64,000 bases of DNA from Laceyella tengchongensis (lineage in GTDB: Bacteria; Bacillota; Bacilli; Thermoactinomycetales; Thermoactinomycetaceae). Below the pieces are notes generated by a model, which ran no database searches, was not told the origin of the DNA, and saw nothing but the letters and a program-made list of their open reading frames with translations. The stretch spans positions 310,001 through 374,000 of the forward strand of contig NZ_FXTU01000002.1 in assembly GCF_900182735.1 (NCBI RefSeq), given 5' to 3'. Made by a program: the position numbers and the translations under genes. Shown here one piece after another: positions 33,015 to 42,388 of the stretch (position 1 is the first letter of the stretch; each line of letters begins with the position of its first letter).

Positions 33015-34079
33015 TCAGATAAAACGGGTCATCTCCTTCATTTTGGCAGCGTCCAGTGTTTTGATCACTTCCACCAACAATTCGGCGGCGTGTTCCAAAT
33101 CGGACTTGCTGATCATAGAAACATGACTGTGGATATAACGGGCTGCCACCCCGATCACCAAAGAGGGAACCCCTTTTTTGTGCAGATGAAACTTGCCGGC
33201 GTCAGTGCCACCTCCCGTCATCGTGTCCACTTGATAGGGGATTTGCTTTTGTTCAGCGATATCGATCACCAAGTTGCGCAACTGGATGTTGGGAATCATC
33301 GAAGCATCCAAAAACGTGATCAACGGCCCTTTGCCCAGCTTGGCCTTGCCGCTCCCCTCATTGCCCGGGGAATCCTCTGCCACTCCCACATCTAAAGCGA
33401 ACGCGATGTCTGGTTCCACTACATACGGTGCGGTGGCCGCCCCCCGCAACCCTACTTCCTCTTGTACGGTCGCACCGGCAATCACTGTATTGGGATGGCT
33501 CTCCATTTGCAAGCGTTTCAACACTTCGATAGACAAATAGCAACCTATCCGGTTGTCCAACGCCTTGGCTAGGATAGTGTCGTGATCAGGCATAATTTCA
33601 AAAGGACAAATGGGCACAATCGGGTCACCCACCCGGATTCCCCATTCCTTTACTTGTTCGTCACTGTGAGCCCCCACATCGATAAACATCTCGCGGATGG
33701 GCACCAATTTGTTGCGTTCCTCTAATGTCAATACATGCGGCGGGCGGGAACCGATTACCCCAGTAAACACCCGTTTCTCTGTCACAATCGACACCCGCTG
33801 CGACAATAACACTTGACTCCACCATCCACCCAATGGCGCAAACCGCAAATAACCGCTTTTGGTCACCTCTGTCACCATAAACCCGACTTCATCCAAGTGC
33901 CCGGCCAACAAAATCCGGGGTTGGTCGCCTGTCCCCTTTTTTTCGCCGAAGATGCCACCCAATCCATCCGTGATCAAGTTCACATCTTGCTTTTTTAATT
34001 CACGCTCCATGATGGCGCGCACTTCCTGTTCATATCCCGGAACACCTTTGGCTTCCGTCAACTCTTGTAGCAAACGCAT
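33015..34079 (-). CDS. M42 family glutamyl aminopeptidase (YtoP/FrvX-like)
   Basis: 354 residues from the ATG at 34079, preceded by AGAGGTG. It is a di-zinc aminopeptidase. Metal ligands and catalytic residues appear as AGHLDEVGFMV (near 64), ALDNRIGCYL (Asp near 180), VQEEVGLRGA (Glu near 210), DVGVAEDSPG (near 235) and the C-terminal HSHVSMI (His near 322). Family members form large dodecameric TET particles that trim peptides. It stands alone; the divergent neighbour is a secreted protein. Confidence 0.92.
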   Translation of the reverse strand: MRLLQELTEAKGVPGYEQEVRAIMERELKKQDVNLITDGLGGIFGEKKGTGDQPRILLAGHLDEVGFMVTEVTKSGYLRFAPLGGWWSQVLLSQRVSIVTEKRVFTGVIGSRPPHVLTLEERNKLVPIREMFIDVGAHSDEQVKEWGIRVGDPIVPICPFEIMPDHDTILAKALDNRIGCYLSIEVLKRLQMESHPNTVIAGATVQEEVGLRGAATAPYVVEPDIAFALDVGVAEDSPGNEGSGKAKLGKGPLITFLDASMIPNIQLRNLVIDIAEQKQIPYQVDTMTGGGTDAGKFHLHKKGVPSLVIGVAARYIHSHVSMISKSDLEHAAELLVEVIKTLDAAKMKEMTRFI

Positions 34080-34235
34080 TGACACACCTCTTCCTCATAA
34101 AAATCTTCTTATGGGAAAACTCCCCGGTTGTTTCTCAGTGTTTCCTTTCGATCCTCTTTCTATGTTCATACATATTCTTTCGGTGATGCTTTCACACTAA
34201 GCAGAAGAATGTCCTTACTTTAGGAGAAAGTAACC

Positions 34236-35897
34236 ATGGTGAGTTGGCTGTTCAAACGAAACTGGAAGTGTCGGTGTTGGCTCGTCAGTTTGTGTTATGC
34301 ATTGATCTTCACTCTCATTCAGCCCGTCTCCGTCACAGCCGCTCCCCCTTCCCCTTATCCTATCCTTGGGGATTACGGCGGCGAAATCAGGGAAAAAAAG
34401 CCGCGGGCCGACGGATTGGTTCACGTGGACACCCCCCGGACCATCCAGCGGTTGAAAGAGTTGCATGCCAATACGTACTTCTACCTGATCTGGCATGAAA
34501 AGTCGGATTGGGACGATTTGCGCAAAGAGTTTTTGCCGGCCGCCCGCCAAGCCGGTATCAATGTATGGGTCTATCTGGTGCCCCCTTCCGAAGCACAATT
34601 GAAACGGTCGGAGCCATTTGGCACGGATTATGTCGCTTGGTTCCGTGCCGTCGGCCGGCTCGGGCGGCATTTCCCCAATCTCAAAGGCATCGTGATGGAT
34701 GATTTCAACGACAATTTGACCTTCTTCACCCCGACTTATTTAGCCAAAGCGAAGGAAGCGGGACGTAGAGAAAATCCAGGGTTTCTGTTTTATCCGCAAA
34801 TTTATTACCCAGCCCTCGACACCGCCTTGCTCACACACTACCGGCATCTCTTTGACGGGGTGGTCATGTCCTTTCGTGATGATCATTACCGCAACACGCA
34901 AAAAACCGATCGCATGATTGAACAATTGGATGAAGTGCAAGCCCGTCTGGAGCGAGCCCGTCTCCCCTTCATCCTGATGATTTACGCCAGCCGCCTTTCT
35001 GCCACCCCGGCCAATCCGAGTGCGCAGTATGTGGCTAACGCCCTGAAACTAGCCTTGAGCCGGTTGAAATTGCAGCGGTTGGATGGGGTGGTCACCTATG
35101 TGCTACACAAAGAGTTTCTTCAGGAAGAGGGCGATGCTGTCGCCAAATCAGGAGCTAGTTATGCCAATCTTTTCGCGCCGGCCGTTTCGTCCCACGATGA
35201 TGCGCTTGGCCACTATGTGGAATGGCGCCAACGTATTTATTTGGACCCGCGCACACAGGCCAAACTGTCTTTTTGGCATATGAGCGTTTATCCCCCCAAC
35301 ACCGCGGCGGGAACGTATACAAAGCAAGTGCTGATCGACAATCGCGTCGTTTGGCAAAGCAACATCACCAGTCATGCTTCTGAGTCGTGGGTGCCCGTCA
35401 CATTAGATCTGACGCGGGTATTGCGGGGCAAAAGGCAAGCCGTTTTGTCCCTTCGCCTCACCAAAATGAAAAAAGGGCCAGCCCCTTGGACTTACAGCGG
35501 TTTTGACTGTTTATCTGCTTCAGGTATTTCATTGCAAAACGGCGATTTTGAATATCAGGGGAATGAATGGGAACTGATTTCCAGCACTAGAAACTTGATG
35601 GGGGAAGTCTTGCGCTACGACCCAAGCCGCCGTTTCCGAACATTTCAAGCGGTGCGCCGGATGTACCGAACATTTCGCCTGCATGAAGATTTGACACAGT
35701 GGGCCGAACACCCCCTGTTAATCCGCAAAGCAGACCGCTTGCTCACTTGCATCTTATTAGATCGTCTCCCTTTCGCCCTCCATCTGTTAGAGGAGTTGCC
35801 CGGTCTGGTTCTGTTTGACCGTCAGATTCCTTATCACCGCAAAGAAGCGTTGATTCGCGACGCCCATCAATTACATCATCTGCTAGATGAAGAGTAA
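34236..35897 (+). CDS. Secreted TIM-barrel-like protein of unknown function
   Basis: 553 residues with a signal peptide (about 1-36, cleavage near VTAAPPS). The ATG has GGAG nine bases upstream. Residues 45-310 show the alternating pattern of a glycosidase-like TIM barrel: LKELHANTYFYLIWH, INVWVYLVPPS, LKGIVMDDFNDN (acidic residues at the end of a strand, as in a catalytic site), LFDGVVMSFRD and FILMIYASR. Residues 320-440 look like a beta-sandwich binding module, and the last 110 residues are helical. I do not recognise a named family. A glycan-acting exoenzyme is a guess. Confidence 0.75.
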   Translation: MVSWLFKRNWKCRCWLVSLCYALIFTLIQPVSVTAAPPSPYPILGDYGGEIREKKPRADGLVHVDTPRTIQRLKELHANTYFYLIWHEKSDWDDLRKEFLPAARQAGINVWVYLVPPSEAQLKRSEPFGTDYVAWFRAVGRLGRHFPNLKGIVMDDFNDNLTFFTPTYLAKAKEAGRRENPGFLFYPQIYYPALDTALLTHYRHLFDGVVMSFRDDHYRNTQKTDRMIEQLDEVQARLERARLPFILMIYASRLSATPANPSAQYVANALKLALSRLKLQRLDGVVTYVLHKEFLQEEGDAVAKSGASYANLFAPAVSSHDDALGHYVEWRQRIYLDPRTQAKLSFWHMSVYPPNTAAGTYTKQVLIDNRVVWQSNITSHASESWVPVTLDLTRVLRGKRQAVLSLRLTKMKKGPAPWTYSGFDCLSASGISLQNGDFEYQGNEWELISSTRNLMGEVLRYDPSRRFRTFQAVRRMYRTFRLHEDLTQWAEHPLLIRKADRLLTCILLDRLPFALHLLEELPGLVLFDRQIPYHRKEALIRDAHQLHHLLDEE

Positions 35898-35909
35898 GGT
35901 AGGCAACGC

Positions 35910-35942
35910 AAAAAAAGCCGTGCCCAACTGGGACACGGCTTA
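35910..35942. terminator. Bidirectional terminator
   Basis: AAAGCCGTG-CCC pairs with GGG-CACGGCTT between two convergent genes, with an A-run on the left and a short T-run on the right. Confidence 0.75.
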
Positions 35943-36218
35943 ATCATTGAGGATTTGTTTGTGGAAATTGTCCGAAGCATCGGCGATAGCCAAGGTGTTC
36001 TCCAATTTATTGATCACTTGGGTGTAATAATTGGCCGCTTGATCCATGTGCCCCATGCGGAGCATATCCTCATACGCTTGGTAGCTTTCCTTGAGCAAGC
36101 GGAAAGTCTCCGCAAACTGCTCGCGCGACACGATGGGAGGACGGCCATCCCCCTCCTCGTCATAAAACATCTTGTACCGTTCTAGATAAGCTTCATAAGA
36201 AGCGAAATCATCATGCAT
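35940..36218 (-). CDS. Small acidic helical protein, unrecognised
   Basis: 92 residues, ATG start with AAGGTTGG upstream. It is predicted to be all-helical and acidic, without signal peptide or membrane segment. Stretches such as EQFAETFRLLKESYQAYEDMLRMGHMDQAANYYTQVINKLENTL resemble a TPR-like helical hairpin in spacing. I do not recognise the family. It stands between the secreted protein (convergent) and rnpB (same direction). Confidence 0.65.
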   Translation of the reverse strand: MHDDFASYEAYLERYKMFYDEEGDGRPPIVSREQFAETFRLLKESYQAYEDMLRMGHMDQAANYYTQVINKLENTLAIADASDNFHKQILND

Positions 36219-36427
36219 AGACGACCAACCTTCACTAAGGGATTTGTCTTTAGCATGTCATTATGCGAGCCACCCTATGCAAATCAGGCGGTTTTCCTCA
36301 TCTCCACCAAATTGGGGTGATCCATCCCCAGCATGGCTGATCCGCTACAGATTTTAAACGATAGAATATTCGGTCAAAATGAGAAAATAAAAAAGACGCC
36401 TTAGCGTCTTGGTGTCACAAGCTACCT
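36219..36427. other. Intergenic region after rnpB
   Basis: It contains the rnpB terminator; the remainder should hold the promoter of the 92-residue gene, which I could not fix. GATTTTAAACGATAGAATATTC near 36350 is AT-rich but has no good box spacing. Confidence 0.4.
36386..36411 (-). terminator. Terminator of rnpB
   Basis: On the minus strand AAGACGC pairs with GCGTCTT around TAAG, followed by TTTTATTTT, about 20 bases after the 3' end of the RNA. Confidence 0.8.
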
Positions 36428-36851
36428 GTGGAAAGCAAACAATAAGCCGAGTTCTGTTCTCCGAGTGGTATAACGACGGCTTGTGGACGTCTTCCACCCA
36501 TTGGAGTGGCAATCATCTATCTAGGCCATGCATTGCTGCAAGGCTCAAGCGACCAACCCGAGATCACTGCGGGCAACAGTTGCGCGCTTACGCGCGCCGA
36601 TCTCCTATCAGGTCTTGCTCCAGGTGGGGTTTACCTAGCCAGCATGTCTCCATGCTGCTGGTGCGCTCTTACCGCACCGTTGCATCCTTGCCTGTGAGGT
36701 GAGACACCTCCATCGGCGGTCTACATTTCTGTGGCACTAGCCTTAGGGTTGCCCCCACCGGCCGTTAGCCGGCACCCTGCCCTATGGAGCTCGGACTTTC
36801 CTCCCGTGGGGCCTTGCGGCACTCCACCGGCGATTGCCTTGTTTACTTTCC
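36428..36851 (-). ncRNA. rnpB: RNase P RNA, type A
   Basis: About 424 nt. The ends pair as helix P1 (GGAAAGTAAACAA with TTGTTTGCTTTCC). Universal elements are present: GAGGAAAGTCC, GCCACAGAAA, GAGCAAGA-type and GATAGATGATTGCC. AGGGCAGGGTGCC, GGTGCGGTAAGAGCGCACC and GGTAAACCCC match the E. coli-like type A layout (P7-P10, P13/P14 and the CCA-binding L15) rather than Bacillus type B. The RNA is the catalytic subunit that matures tRNA 5' ends. Confidence 0.95.
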
Positions 36852-36916
36852 CGTCTCAAGCAAAATTCATTGTATCAAATACTCACAGGCAAAGCAACTG
36901 GTGAACACTGGAAACA

Positions 36917-38023
36917 TTAGAGGAAGCGAAAGGGATTCGTATTGACGGTTGAAGCCATGATCGGCACCTGTTCTCCCAGTCCCCGCTTCAGAACATCGCA
37001 TACGCGCGGAACCACATGATGCTCGACATGATGACCCGGATCGATGATGCTCAAGCCCATTGCCAAAGCATCCTGCGCCGTGTGAAAATCGACGTCTCCG
37101 GTAATATAAACATCCGCACCTGCGCGTTTGGCATCTTCGATGTGGCGACTTCCCGAACCGCCTACCAGCGCTACCCGCTTCACCTTGTGGTCAAGATCTC
37201 CAACTACACGCAATCCTTCCACGCCATACGCCTGCTTCACTTGTACGGCAAAGTCGCGGAGGGTCAGCGTAGCAGGCAACTCTCCGATCCGTCCATACCC
37301 CTGTTTCTTACCTTGGAGCTCAAGCGGGTAGACATCGTAGGCAACCTCTTCATATGGATGGGCGTCCAACATGGCCGCAAGAACTTGTGCCAGCTTACTT
37401 TCCGGCACAACGGTCTCGATCCGGCGTTCATTGACCCACTCCAGCGTACCCCGCTGGCCAATATAAGGATTCGTGCCTTCACGGGGCATAAATGTACCTG
37501 TGCCTTCCACCTGAAAACTGCAATGGCTGTAGTTGCCGATCCAACCTGCCCCTGCTTCGCATATCGCATCAAGCACCGCCTCATGATGCGATTCCGGCAC
37601 GAATACGACCAGTTTCTTTAGTTTGTCTTCACGGTAGCCGATCAGCACGTCTACCGCACCCAGACCCAACTTCTCTGCCATCACATCATTGACGCCGCCA
37701 GCCGCCGCATCCAGATTGGTGTGAGCGATGTAGACATTCATGTCATGCTTCAACAATTTGTGAAACAACCGCCCCGCTGGCTGATCTGAGCGCAACGCCT
37801 TCAGTGGCTGAAAAATCACTGCATGGTGGGCGATGATCCAGTTGGCTTTTTGACGGATCGCTTCTTCGACCACGTCTTCATTCACATCCAATGTAACGAG
37901 CACACCGGTAACCTCGCTGTCCGGATTTCCCACCTGTAGGCCGATGCGGTCTTTTTCCACAGCAAGGCTCGGCGGAGCAAACGCCTCCAGCACTTGTATC
38001 AATTGTTTTCCTTTGATAGGCAT
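36917..38023 (-). CDS. Nif3-like dinuclear metal center protein (YqfO)
   Basis: 368 residues from the ATG at 38023 (GGGAGAGG upstream). Nif3/YqfO proteins form a toroidal hexamer with two metals per subunit. Metal-binding motifs are ANWIIAHHAVIFQPLK (near 60) and AHTNLDAAAGGVND (near 100), and the second Nif3 half has ITGDVDFHTAQDA and DPGHHVEHHVV. The Bacillus-type insertion with a PII/CutA-like fold (about 130-230, DAHPYEEVAYDVYPL) is present. The role is unknown. Overlaps trmK by 25 bases, the standard Bacillales pair. Confidence 0.92.
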   Translation of the reverse strand: MPIKGKQLIQVLEAFAPPSLAVEKDRIGLQVGNPDSEVTGVLVTLDVNEDVVEEAIRQKANWIIAHHAVIFQPLKALRSDQPAGRLFHKLLKHDMNVYIAHTNLDAAAGGVNDVMAEKLGLGAVDVLIGYREDKLKKLVVFVPESHHEAVLDAICEAGAGWIGNYSHCSFQVEGTGTFMPREGTNPYIGQRGTLEWVNERRIETVVPESKLAQVLAAMLDAHPYEEVAYDVYPLELQGKKQGYGRIGELPATLTLRDFAVQVKQAYGVEGLRVVGDLDHKVKRVALVGGSGSRHIEDAKRAGADVYITGDVDFHTAQDALAMGLSIIDPGHHVEHHVVPRVCDVLKRGLGEQVPIMASTVNTNPFRFL

Positions 38024-38742
38024 TGAATCACCCTCTCCCAAGCTTCAATCTCCCGCTCCAGTTCCCGTTTGCGCGCGATAGCTTGCTCTGTTTTCCCAAG
38101 GTTCAGTTGGCGATGGATCTTCCGTTTGCCAGCCACAACCTCCTGCAATTTTTTATGTAACAGCGGATGTCGCCTCTCCCACAAGAGCGGCCCCACTTCT
38201 CTGGCCATGTCCCGGCCCAATATTGAATCTGCCACATAGCCCGGCTTTCCTGGTTCGGCCACTAGGATTTCATAATAAATCCCCACTTCTTCCACAATCG
38301 TTTCCTCCACTAAGCGAAACCCGTTTTCCTCCAACCACAATCGCACCCGGCTTTCCCCGATATTGGGTTGCAGGATCAGGCGCTCAACCCCTGCCAGTTT
38401 GTCCTTACCTTGCTCCAGGATGGAAGCGATCAACGCCCCGCCCATGCCAGCAATAACCACGACATCCACTTCTCCGGGTTGAACAACGGCGAGCCCATCT
38501 CCCAAACGCACATCGATCAAATCGGCCAGGCCCGCCAGCTTCACCCGCTCACTGGCGTTTTGATGGGGGCCACGGTTTATTTCCCCGACGATGCCTTTTT
38601 GCAAGCGGTTCTCTTTAGCCACTTGTGTGAGGAGCAAAGCATGGTCCCCTCCAATGTCGGCGACCCGCTTATGATCGGGAATAAAAGAAGCAATCGTCTT
38701 TAAGCGCTCCGACAATTGCCATAGCTTGATACTCGATTCCAT
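37999..38742 (-). CDS. trmK: tRNA (adenine(22)-N(1))-methyltransferase
   Basis: 247 residues. TrmK makes m1A22 in tRNA. SAM-binding motif I is ADIGGDHALL (near 27), motif II GEINRGPHQNA, and VVIAGMGGALIASIL (near 95) holds the catalytic region. A C-terminal coiled-coil (about 190-245, LGKTEQAIARKRELEREIEAW) matches the Bacillus enzyme. In Bacillus trmK lies directly after sigA; here four unrelated genes lie between them. Confidence 0.93.
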   Translation of the reverse strand: MESSIKLWQLSERLKTIASFIPDHKRVADIGGDHALLLTQVAKENRLQKGIVGEINRGPHQNASERVKLAGLADLIDVRLGDGLAVVQPGEVDVVVIAGMGGALIASILEQGKDKLAGVERLILQPNIGESRVRLWLEENGFRLVEETIVEEVGIYYEILVAEPGKPGYVADSILGRDMAREVGPLLWERRHPLLHKKLQEVVAGKRKIHRQLNLGKTEQAIARKRELEREIEAWERVIQCLSKENN

Positions 38743-38809
38743 CCGCTCATGTCTCTCCTTTTTAACAGTCCTTCGCCTCTCTCATTATAACATCATCTCC
38801 ATCCACAAG

Positions 38810-38837
38810 AAAAAGCCGGGATTGTCCCGGCTTTTTC
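38810..38837. terminator. Bidirectional hairpin terminator
   Basis: AAAAAGCCGGG pairs with CCCGGCTTTTT around ATTGT, just past the M1 peptidase stop. Confidence 0.82.
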
Positions 38838-38841
38838 CGCA

Positions 38842-40311
38842 TTATTTCCCGAAATACAACCATTTGTGGAAAAACGGAGTCAACTCTTTGCCCGCGGTGC
38901 GATTGGCCACTCGAATAAAGTCTTGCGTCGTCGCGGTTTTAAATTGATATTGCTCATAATATGCGCGCATGATTTTCAACACATTCTCCCGCCCAATTTC
39001 ATCCATCAACTCAAACATCATGGCTGCCGGCCGAATATACACCATGAGTCCATAAACCATGTCGGGATAAGAATAAAGGGTGTCCACGCAAGTGATGCCC
39101 GCCGCCTGGTGAATCTCGTTTGTTTTCTGGGTAGCCCGGCGCAAGAATTCTTGCTCATCGGATTTCATCTTCTCCTTCATGAACAGGAATTCAGAGAACG
39201 TGGTCAATCCTTCATCCAGCCACGGTTCTTTAGCCTGGTTATTGCCCACCACCCCATACCACCATTGGTGAGCCAATTCGTGTGCAACCACGCTGACCGC
39301 CGGTTGAATGCCTTTTTCTGTCGCCATGGTCGGAATGGAAGTGATTAATCCGGGATATTCCATGCCCGCAATGCCAAATCCGGTTTCTCCCAACACCACA
39401 TCCACTTCGTCATACGGATAGGCGCCATAGATCTCCCCAAAGAAATCCATACTTTGCACCGCCGCTTCAAGAAGGGGTTTTACTGATCGCTCCATGTCCG
39501 GCAAATACCAAAGATTGACGTCGATTCGGCCTGATTTGGCGCTCCGCTTGCGATAATCTTTGGTCAAGACGGCGACGAAGTCCCGCACCCGGTCTTGCTT
39601 CACGGTCACAACGGAACTAGTAGTATCTGCGTTTCTGCCTGTCGAGATCAAGCGGTACCCCTTGGGCATGCGAAACGTAACGGTGAAGTCGGATATCTCG
39701 GTATAAAACGGATCACCCACTGTCGTATACGGCTCGACTTGCCACCCGCCCTGATCTTTAACGGCCATCATAGGATACCATTGTGCCAAAAAGGCGGTCT
39801 GTTTGAACGTGTTTAATCGCGTTCCCCCGTGCGGCAATCGCAGGGTAAAATCCATGGTGATCCGTGCCGTGCGGCTTTGAGTGAGCGGTTCGCGCAAAGG
39901 AACCTTCATGATTTCATCGCGCACCAGCTTCTCCTTCACCGGTTGTCCGTTCACTTTGACTTGATGCACCTGGATATGACCCGGCTTACTCGGTTTGCTT
40001 TCTTCTCCATACTTCCATTTGCGAAACACATTGGGATAAAGATGAAAATAGATTTCTCGCCATGTTTCGCTTTGCCTGTTTGGAACCGTCACTTCCATCT
40101 TGGCCGTCACTTCGTCCCTTTCGGGGTGATAGGTGGCGTCGATTCGGTAGGAGGGCCGGCTCCCCGATTCGGGTGTTTCGGTTGCTTTTGGTTTATGTAT
40201 CGCAGGAGCCGAAGTGGCTGGCTTCTCTTGCTCAATATGGTTGTAAGTTGAGGCAAACGCCATCGCAACCATCACCAAGCTTATGCCGAAAGAAAATAAT
40301 CTATGCTTCAT
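38842..40311 (-). CDS. M1 family metallopeptidase, exported
   Basis: 489 residues from the ATG at 40311 (GAGGTG eight bases upstream). An N-terminal signal or anchor (FGISLVMVAMAFAS) is followed by a gluzincin aminopeptidase fold. GIAGMEYPG is a GAMEN-like exopeptidase motif variant (near 315), and zinc is bound by VAHELAHQWW (HExxH) and the Glu in PWLDEGLTTFSE 18 residues later. Such secreted M1 enzymes trim peptides. It ends the catabolic insert between trmK and sigA. Confidence 0.9.
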   Translation of the reverse strand: MKHRLFSFGISLVMVAMAFASTYNHIEQEKPATSAPAIHKPKATETPESGSRPSYRIDATYHPERDEVTAKMEVTVPNRQSETWREIYFHLYPNVFRKWKYGEESKPSKPGHIQVHQVKVNGQPVKEKLVRDEIMKVPLREPLTQSRTARITMDFTLRLPHGGTRLNTFKQTAFLAQWYPMMAVKDQGGWQVEPYTTVGDPFYTEISDFTVTFRMPKGYRLISTGRNADTTSSVVTVKQDRVRDFVAVLTKDYRKRSAKSGRIDVNLWYLPDMERSVKPLLEAAVQSMDFFGEIYGAYPYDEVDVVLGETGFGIAGMEYPGLITSIPTMATEKGIQPAVSVVAHELAHQWWYGVVGNNQAKEPWLDEGLTTFSEFLFMKEKMKSDEQEFLRRATQKTNEIHQAAGITCVDTLYSYPDMVYGLMVYIRPAAMMFELMDEIGRENVLKIMRAYYEQYQFKTATTQDFIRVANRTAGKELTPFFHKWLYFGK

Positions 40312-40330
40312 TAACAAGTCACCTCAAACC

Positions 40331-40362
40331 AAAAAAGTGGGCTCTTATCAGGATGCCCACTC
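40331..40362 (-). terminator. Terminator of hpd
   Basis: On the minus strand AGTGGGC pairs with GCCCACT, followed by TTTTTT. Confidence 0.72.
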
Positions 40363-40425
40363 TTGGTTAAAGTATGACCCATTTGCATTTTTTAACTTCG
40401 CTCACGGCACAGCCGTATTTAGTGT

Positions 40426-41541
40426 TTACAGGTTGCCACGGCGCGCCTGTTCCCGTTCAATCGCTTCGAACAGCGCTTTGAAATTGCCTTCACCGAAGCC
40501 TCTCGCACCTTTGCGCTGGATAATCTCGAAAAACAGGGTGGGGCGGTCCACAATCGGCTTGGTGAAGATCTGTAGCAAATACCCCTCATCGTCGCGATCA
40601 ACCAATATTTTAAGCCGCTTGAGGTCCTCTATGCTCTCGTCGATTTTACCTACGCGTTCGGTCAGCTCCTCGTAATACGTGTCTGGGGTGTCCAAAAATT
40701 CTACACCGTTCTTGCGCATCGCTTCCACCGTTGCCACGATGTCTTCGGTGATCAGCGCTACGTGTTGCACCCCTGGACCGCGGTAAAAATCCAAATACTC
40801 CTCAATCTGCGATTTACGTTTGCCTTCGGCCGGCTCATTGATCGGGAATTTGATGCGTCCGGTTCCGTTTTGCATCACCTTGGACATGAGTGCAGAGTAT
40901 TCTGTGCTAATGTCCTCGTCATCAAAATGAATCAGCTGCTTAAAGCCCATCACCCGCTCATAATATTCCACCCATTCTTCCATTCGCTCCACGTTGCCCA
41001 CTATATGGTCAATGCCCAATACGCCGGTCGACTGGGAGGGAATGTGGCTATCCACGGCGACAAACCCCGGATGGAACACACCTTGATATTGTTTCCGCTC
41101 CACCAATGTGTGTACCGTATCGCCGTATGTTCCGATGACAGCTTTTTTCAATTCGCCCTGCTCATCTTTGACGACATGTGGCTCTTTCACCACTTTGGCT
41201 CCTCTTGAAACCGCTTCCGAAAATGCGCGCTCCACATCGTCCACACGGAGGGCAATATCTTTAATCCCATCACCGTGTAAGTTGACGAATGCGGTAATTT
41301 CATGTTCTGGGGAGTAGGCGCCGCTGACTACCAACCGGAAATTTCCTTGTTCCAGCAGATAAGAGGCTTTTTCTCTTTGCCCTGTTTCAAGTCCGGAATA
41401 AGCGGTTAACCGGAAGCCATAGGTTTGGCAAAAATAATAGGCTGCTTGCTTGGCATTGCCCGTGTATAATTCCAAATAATCAATATCCTGAATTGGGAAG
41501 AATTCATTTTTTAGTTCAGGCATCATCTGTTCCTTACTCAT
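40426..41541 (-). CDS. hpd: 4-hydroxyphenylpyruvate dioxygenase
   Basis: 371 residues from the ATG at 41541, with GGGAGGGG five bases upstream; the open frame upstream is not supported. HPPD converts hydroxyphenylpyruvate to homogentisate in tyrosine breakdown, using Fe(II). Two VOC domains are visible. Iron ligands are His in IDHIVGNVE (near 175), His in GPGVQHVALIT (near 255) and Glu in LFFEIIQRKGARGFGEGNFKAL (near 335), whose final part is the enzyme's hallmark. No homogentisate dioxygenase is in the window. Confidence 0.94.
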   Translation of the reverse strand: MSKEQMMPELKNEFFPIQDIDYLELYTGNAKQAAYYFCQTYGFRLTAYSGLETGQREKASYLLEQGNFRLVVSGAYSPEHEITAFVNLHGDGIKDIALRVDDVERAFSEAVSRGAKVVKEPHVVKDEQGELKKAVIGTYGDTVHTLVERKQYQGVFHPGFVAVDSHIPSQSTGVLGIDHIVGNVERMEEWVEYYERVMGFKQLIHFDDEDISTEYSALMSKVMQNGTGRIKFPINEPAEGKRKSQIEEYLDFYRGPGVQHVALITEDIVATVEAMRKNGVEFLDTPDTYYEELTERVGKIDESIEDLKRLKILVDRDDEGYLLQIFTKPIVDRPTLFFEIIQRKGARGFGEGNFKALFEAIEREQARRGNL

Positions 41542-41592
41542 GCTAACCCCTCCCGATGAAAAATATTTCTTTATATTCAGATTAACGCGCAC

Positions 41593-41627
41593 AAAAAAAA
41601 GGCGCAAGCATTCACAGCGATGCGCCT
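41593..41627 (-). terminator. Terminator at the end of the GNAT gene
   Basis: On the minus strand GGCGCA pairs with TGCGCC, followed by eight T residues. The upstream arm lies within the last codons of the gene. Confidence 0.65.
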
Positions 41628-42226
41628 GCGCTTTTACGCAATGAAAGGCTCCGAAATTCTTCGGGCACCATCGCGTAGACACATGTATTTTCCAAGCGTC
41701 CATCAACCGCGGACTGATGATTGCGCAACACCCCTTCCAGCGTGTACCCCAATCGCTCGGCTACTTTACGCGAGCGTACATTGCGCTGGTCGATGCGGAT
41801 CTCAACCCGATTCGCTCCCAAAATCTCAAACGCAAACACGGTCAGCCCACGAACAGCTTCGGAAATATACCCTTTTCCCTGACACTGTGTGCGGCACCAA
41901 TACCCGATCTCAAATTTGGGAATGCTCCAGTCAATCCGATGCAATCCACTGCTCCCCACGAACATCTGATTTTCTTTGTCAAACAAATGAAACCGCAGGT
42001 CGACCCGCTCCAAAAAGTGGCAATGCGCTTGCCTTGCATTCGCTTCCATCTCTGCTTCCGACAGTGGTTTGTTGGCCCAAATCATCCATTGCCGCAAGCT
42101 ATCCAGCGACTCCATCGCCGCTTCATACACCAACTTCCCATCACCGGGAAGGGGAAGGCGGATCAGCAACCGTTCTGTCTCAAACGAATGGGGAAAATCT
42201 TTGAGTATCGGTGGCATCGGCTTCAT
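41612..42226 (-). CDS. GNAT family acetyltransferase, RimJ/RimL type
   Basis: 204 residues from the ATG at 42226, with GGGGGAG nine bases upstream; an earlier ATG at 42250 lacks one. ETERLLIRLPLPGD opens the RimJ/RimL fold; the acetyl-CoA loop is CQGKGYISEAVRGLTVFAF and the motif B is NVRSRKVAERLGYTLEGVLR. The family includes ribosomal protein N-terminal acetylases, but most Bacillales members have unknown or small-molecule substrates. Part of the insert between sigA and trmK. Confidence 0.87.
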   Translation of the reverse strand: MKPMPPILKDFPHSFETERLLIRLPLPGDGKLVYEAAMESLDSLRQWMIWANKPLSEAEMEANARQAHCHFLERVDLRFHLFDKENQMFVGSSGLHRIDWSIPKFEIGYWCRTQCQGKGYISEAVRGLTVFAFEILGANRVEIRIDQRNVRSRKVAERLGYTLEGVLRNHQSAVDGRLENTCVYAMVPEEFRSLSLRKSAGASL

Positions 42227-42290
42227 CGAAACAGACTCCCCCATTTCCATTGATATGACTCTAACCAAATTTTACAGAATCGTTTTTTTT

Positions 42291-42320
42291 AAAAAAACCG
42301 AATCCGCGCAGGATTCGGCT
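42291..42320 (-). terminator. Terminator of the acyl-CoA dehydrogenase gene
   Basis: On the minus strand AGCCGAATCC pairs with GGATTCGGT, followed by TTTTTT. It lies about 70 bases past the stop. Confidence 0.75.
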
Positions 42321-42388
42321 AAACATTTCGTCATTTTACTCTTTTTGCAAAAATAAGTTCGCATTTTCTTCAAACAACCATCTTTACA

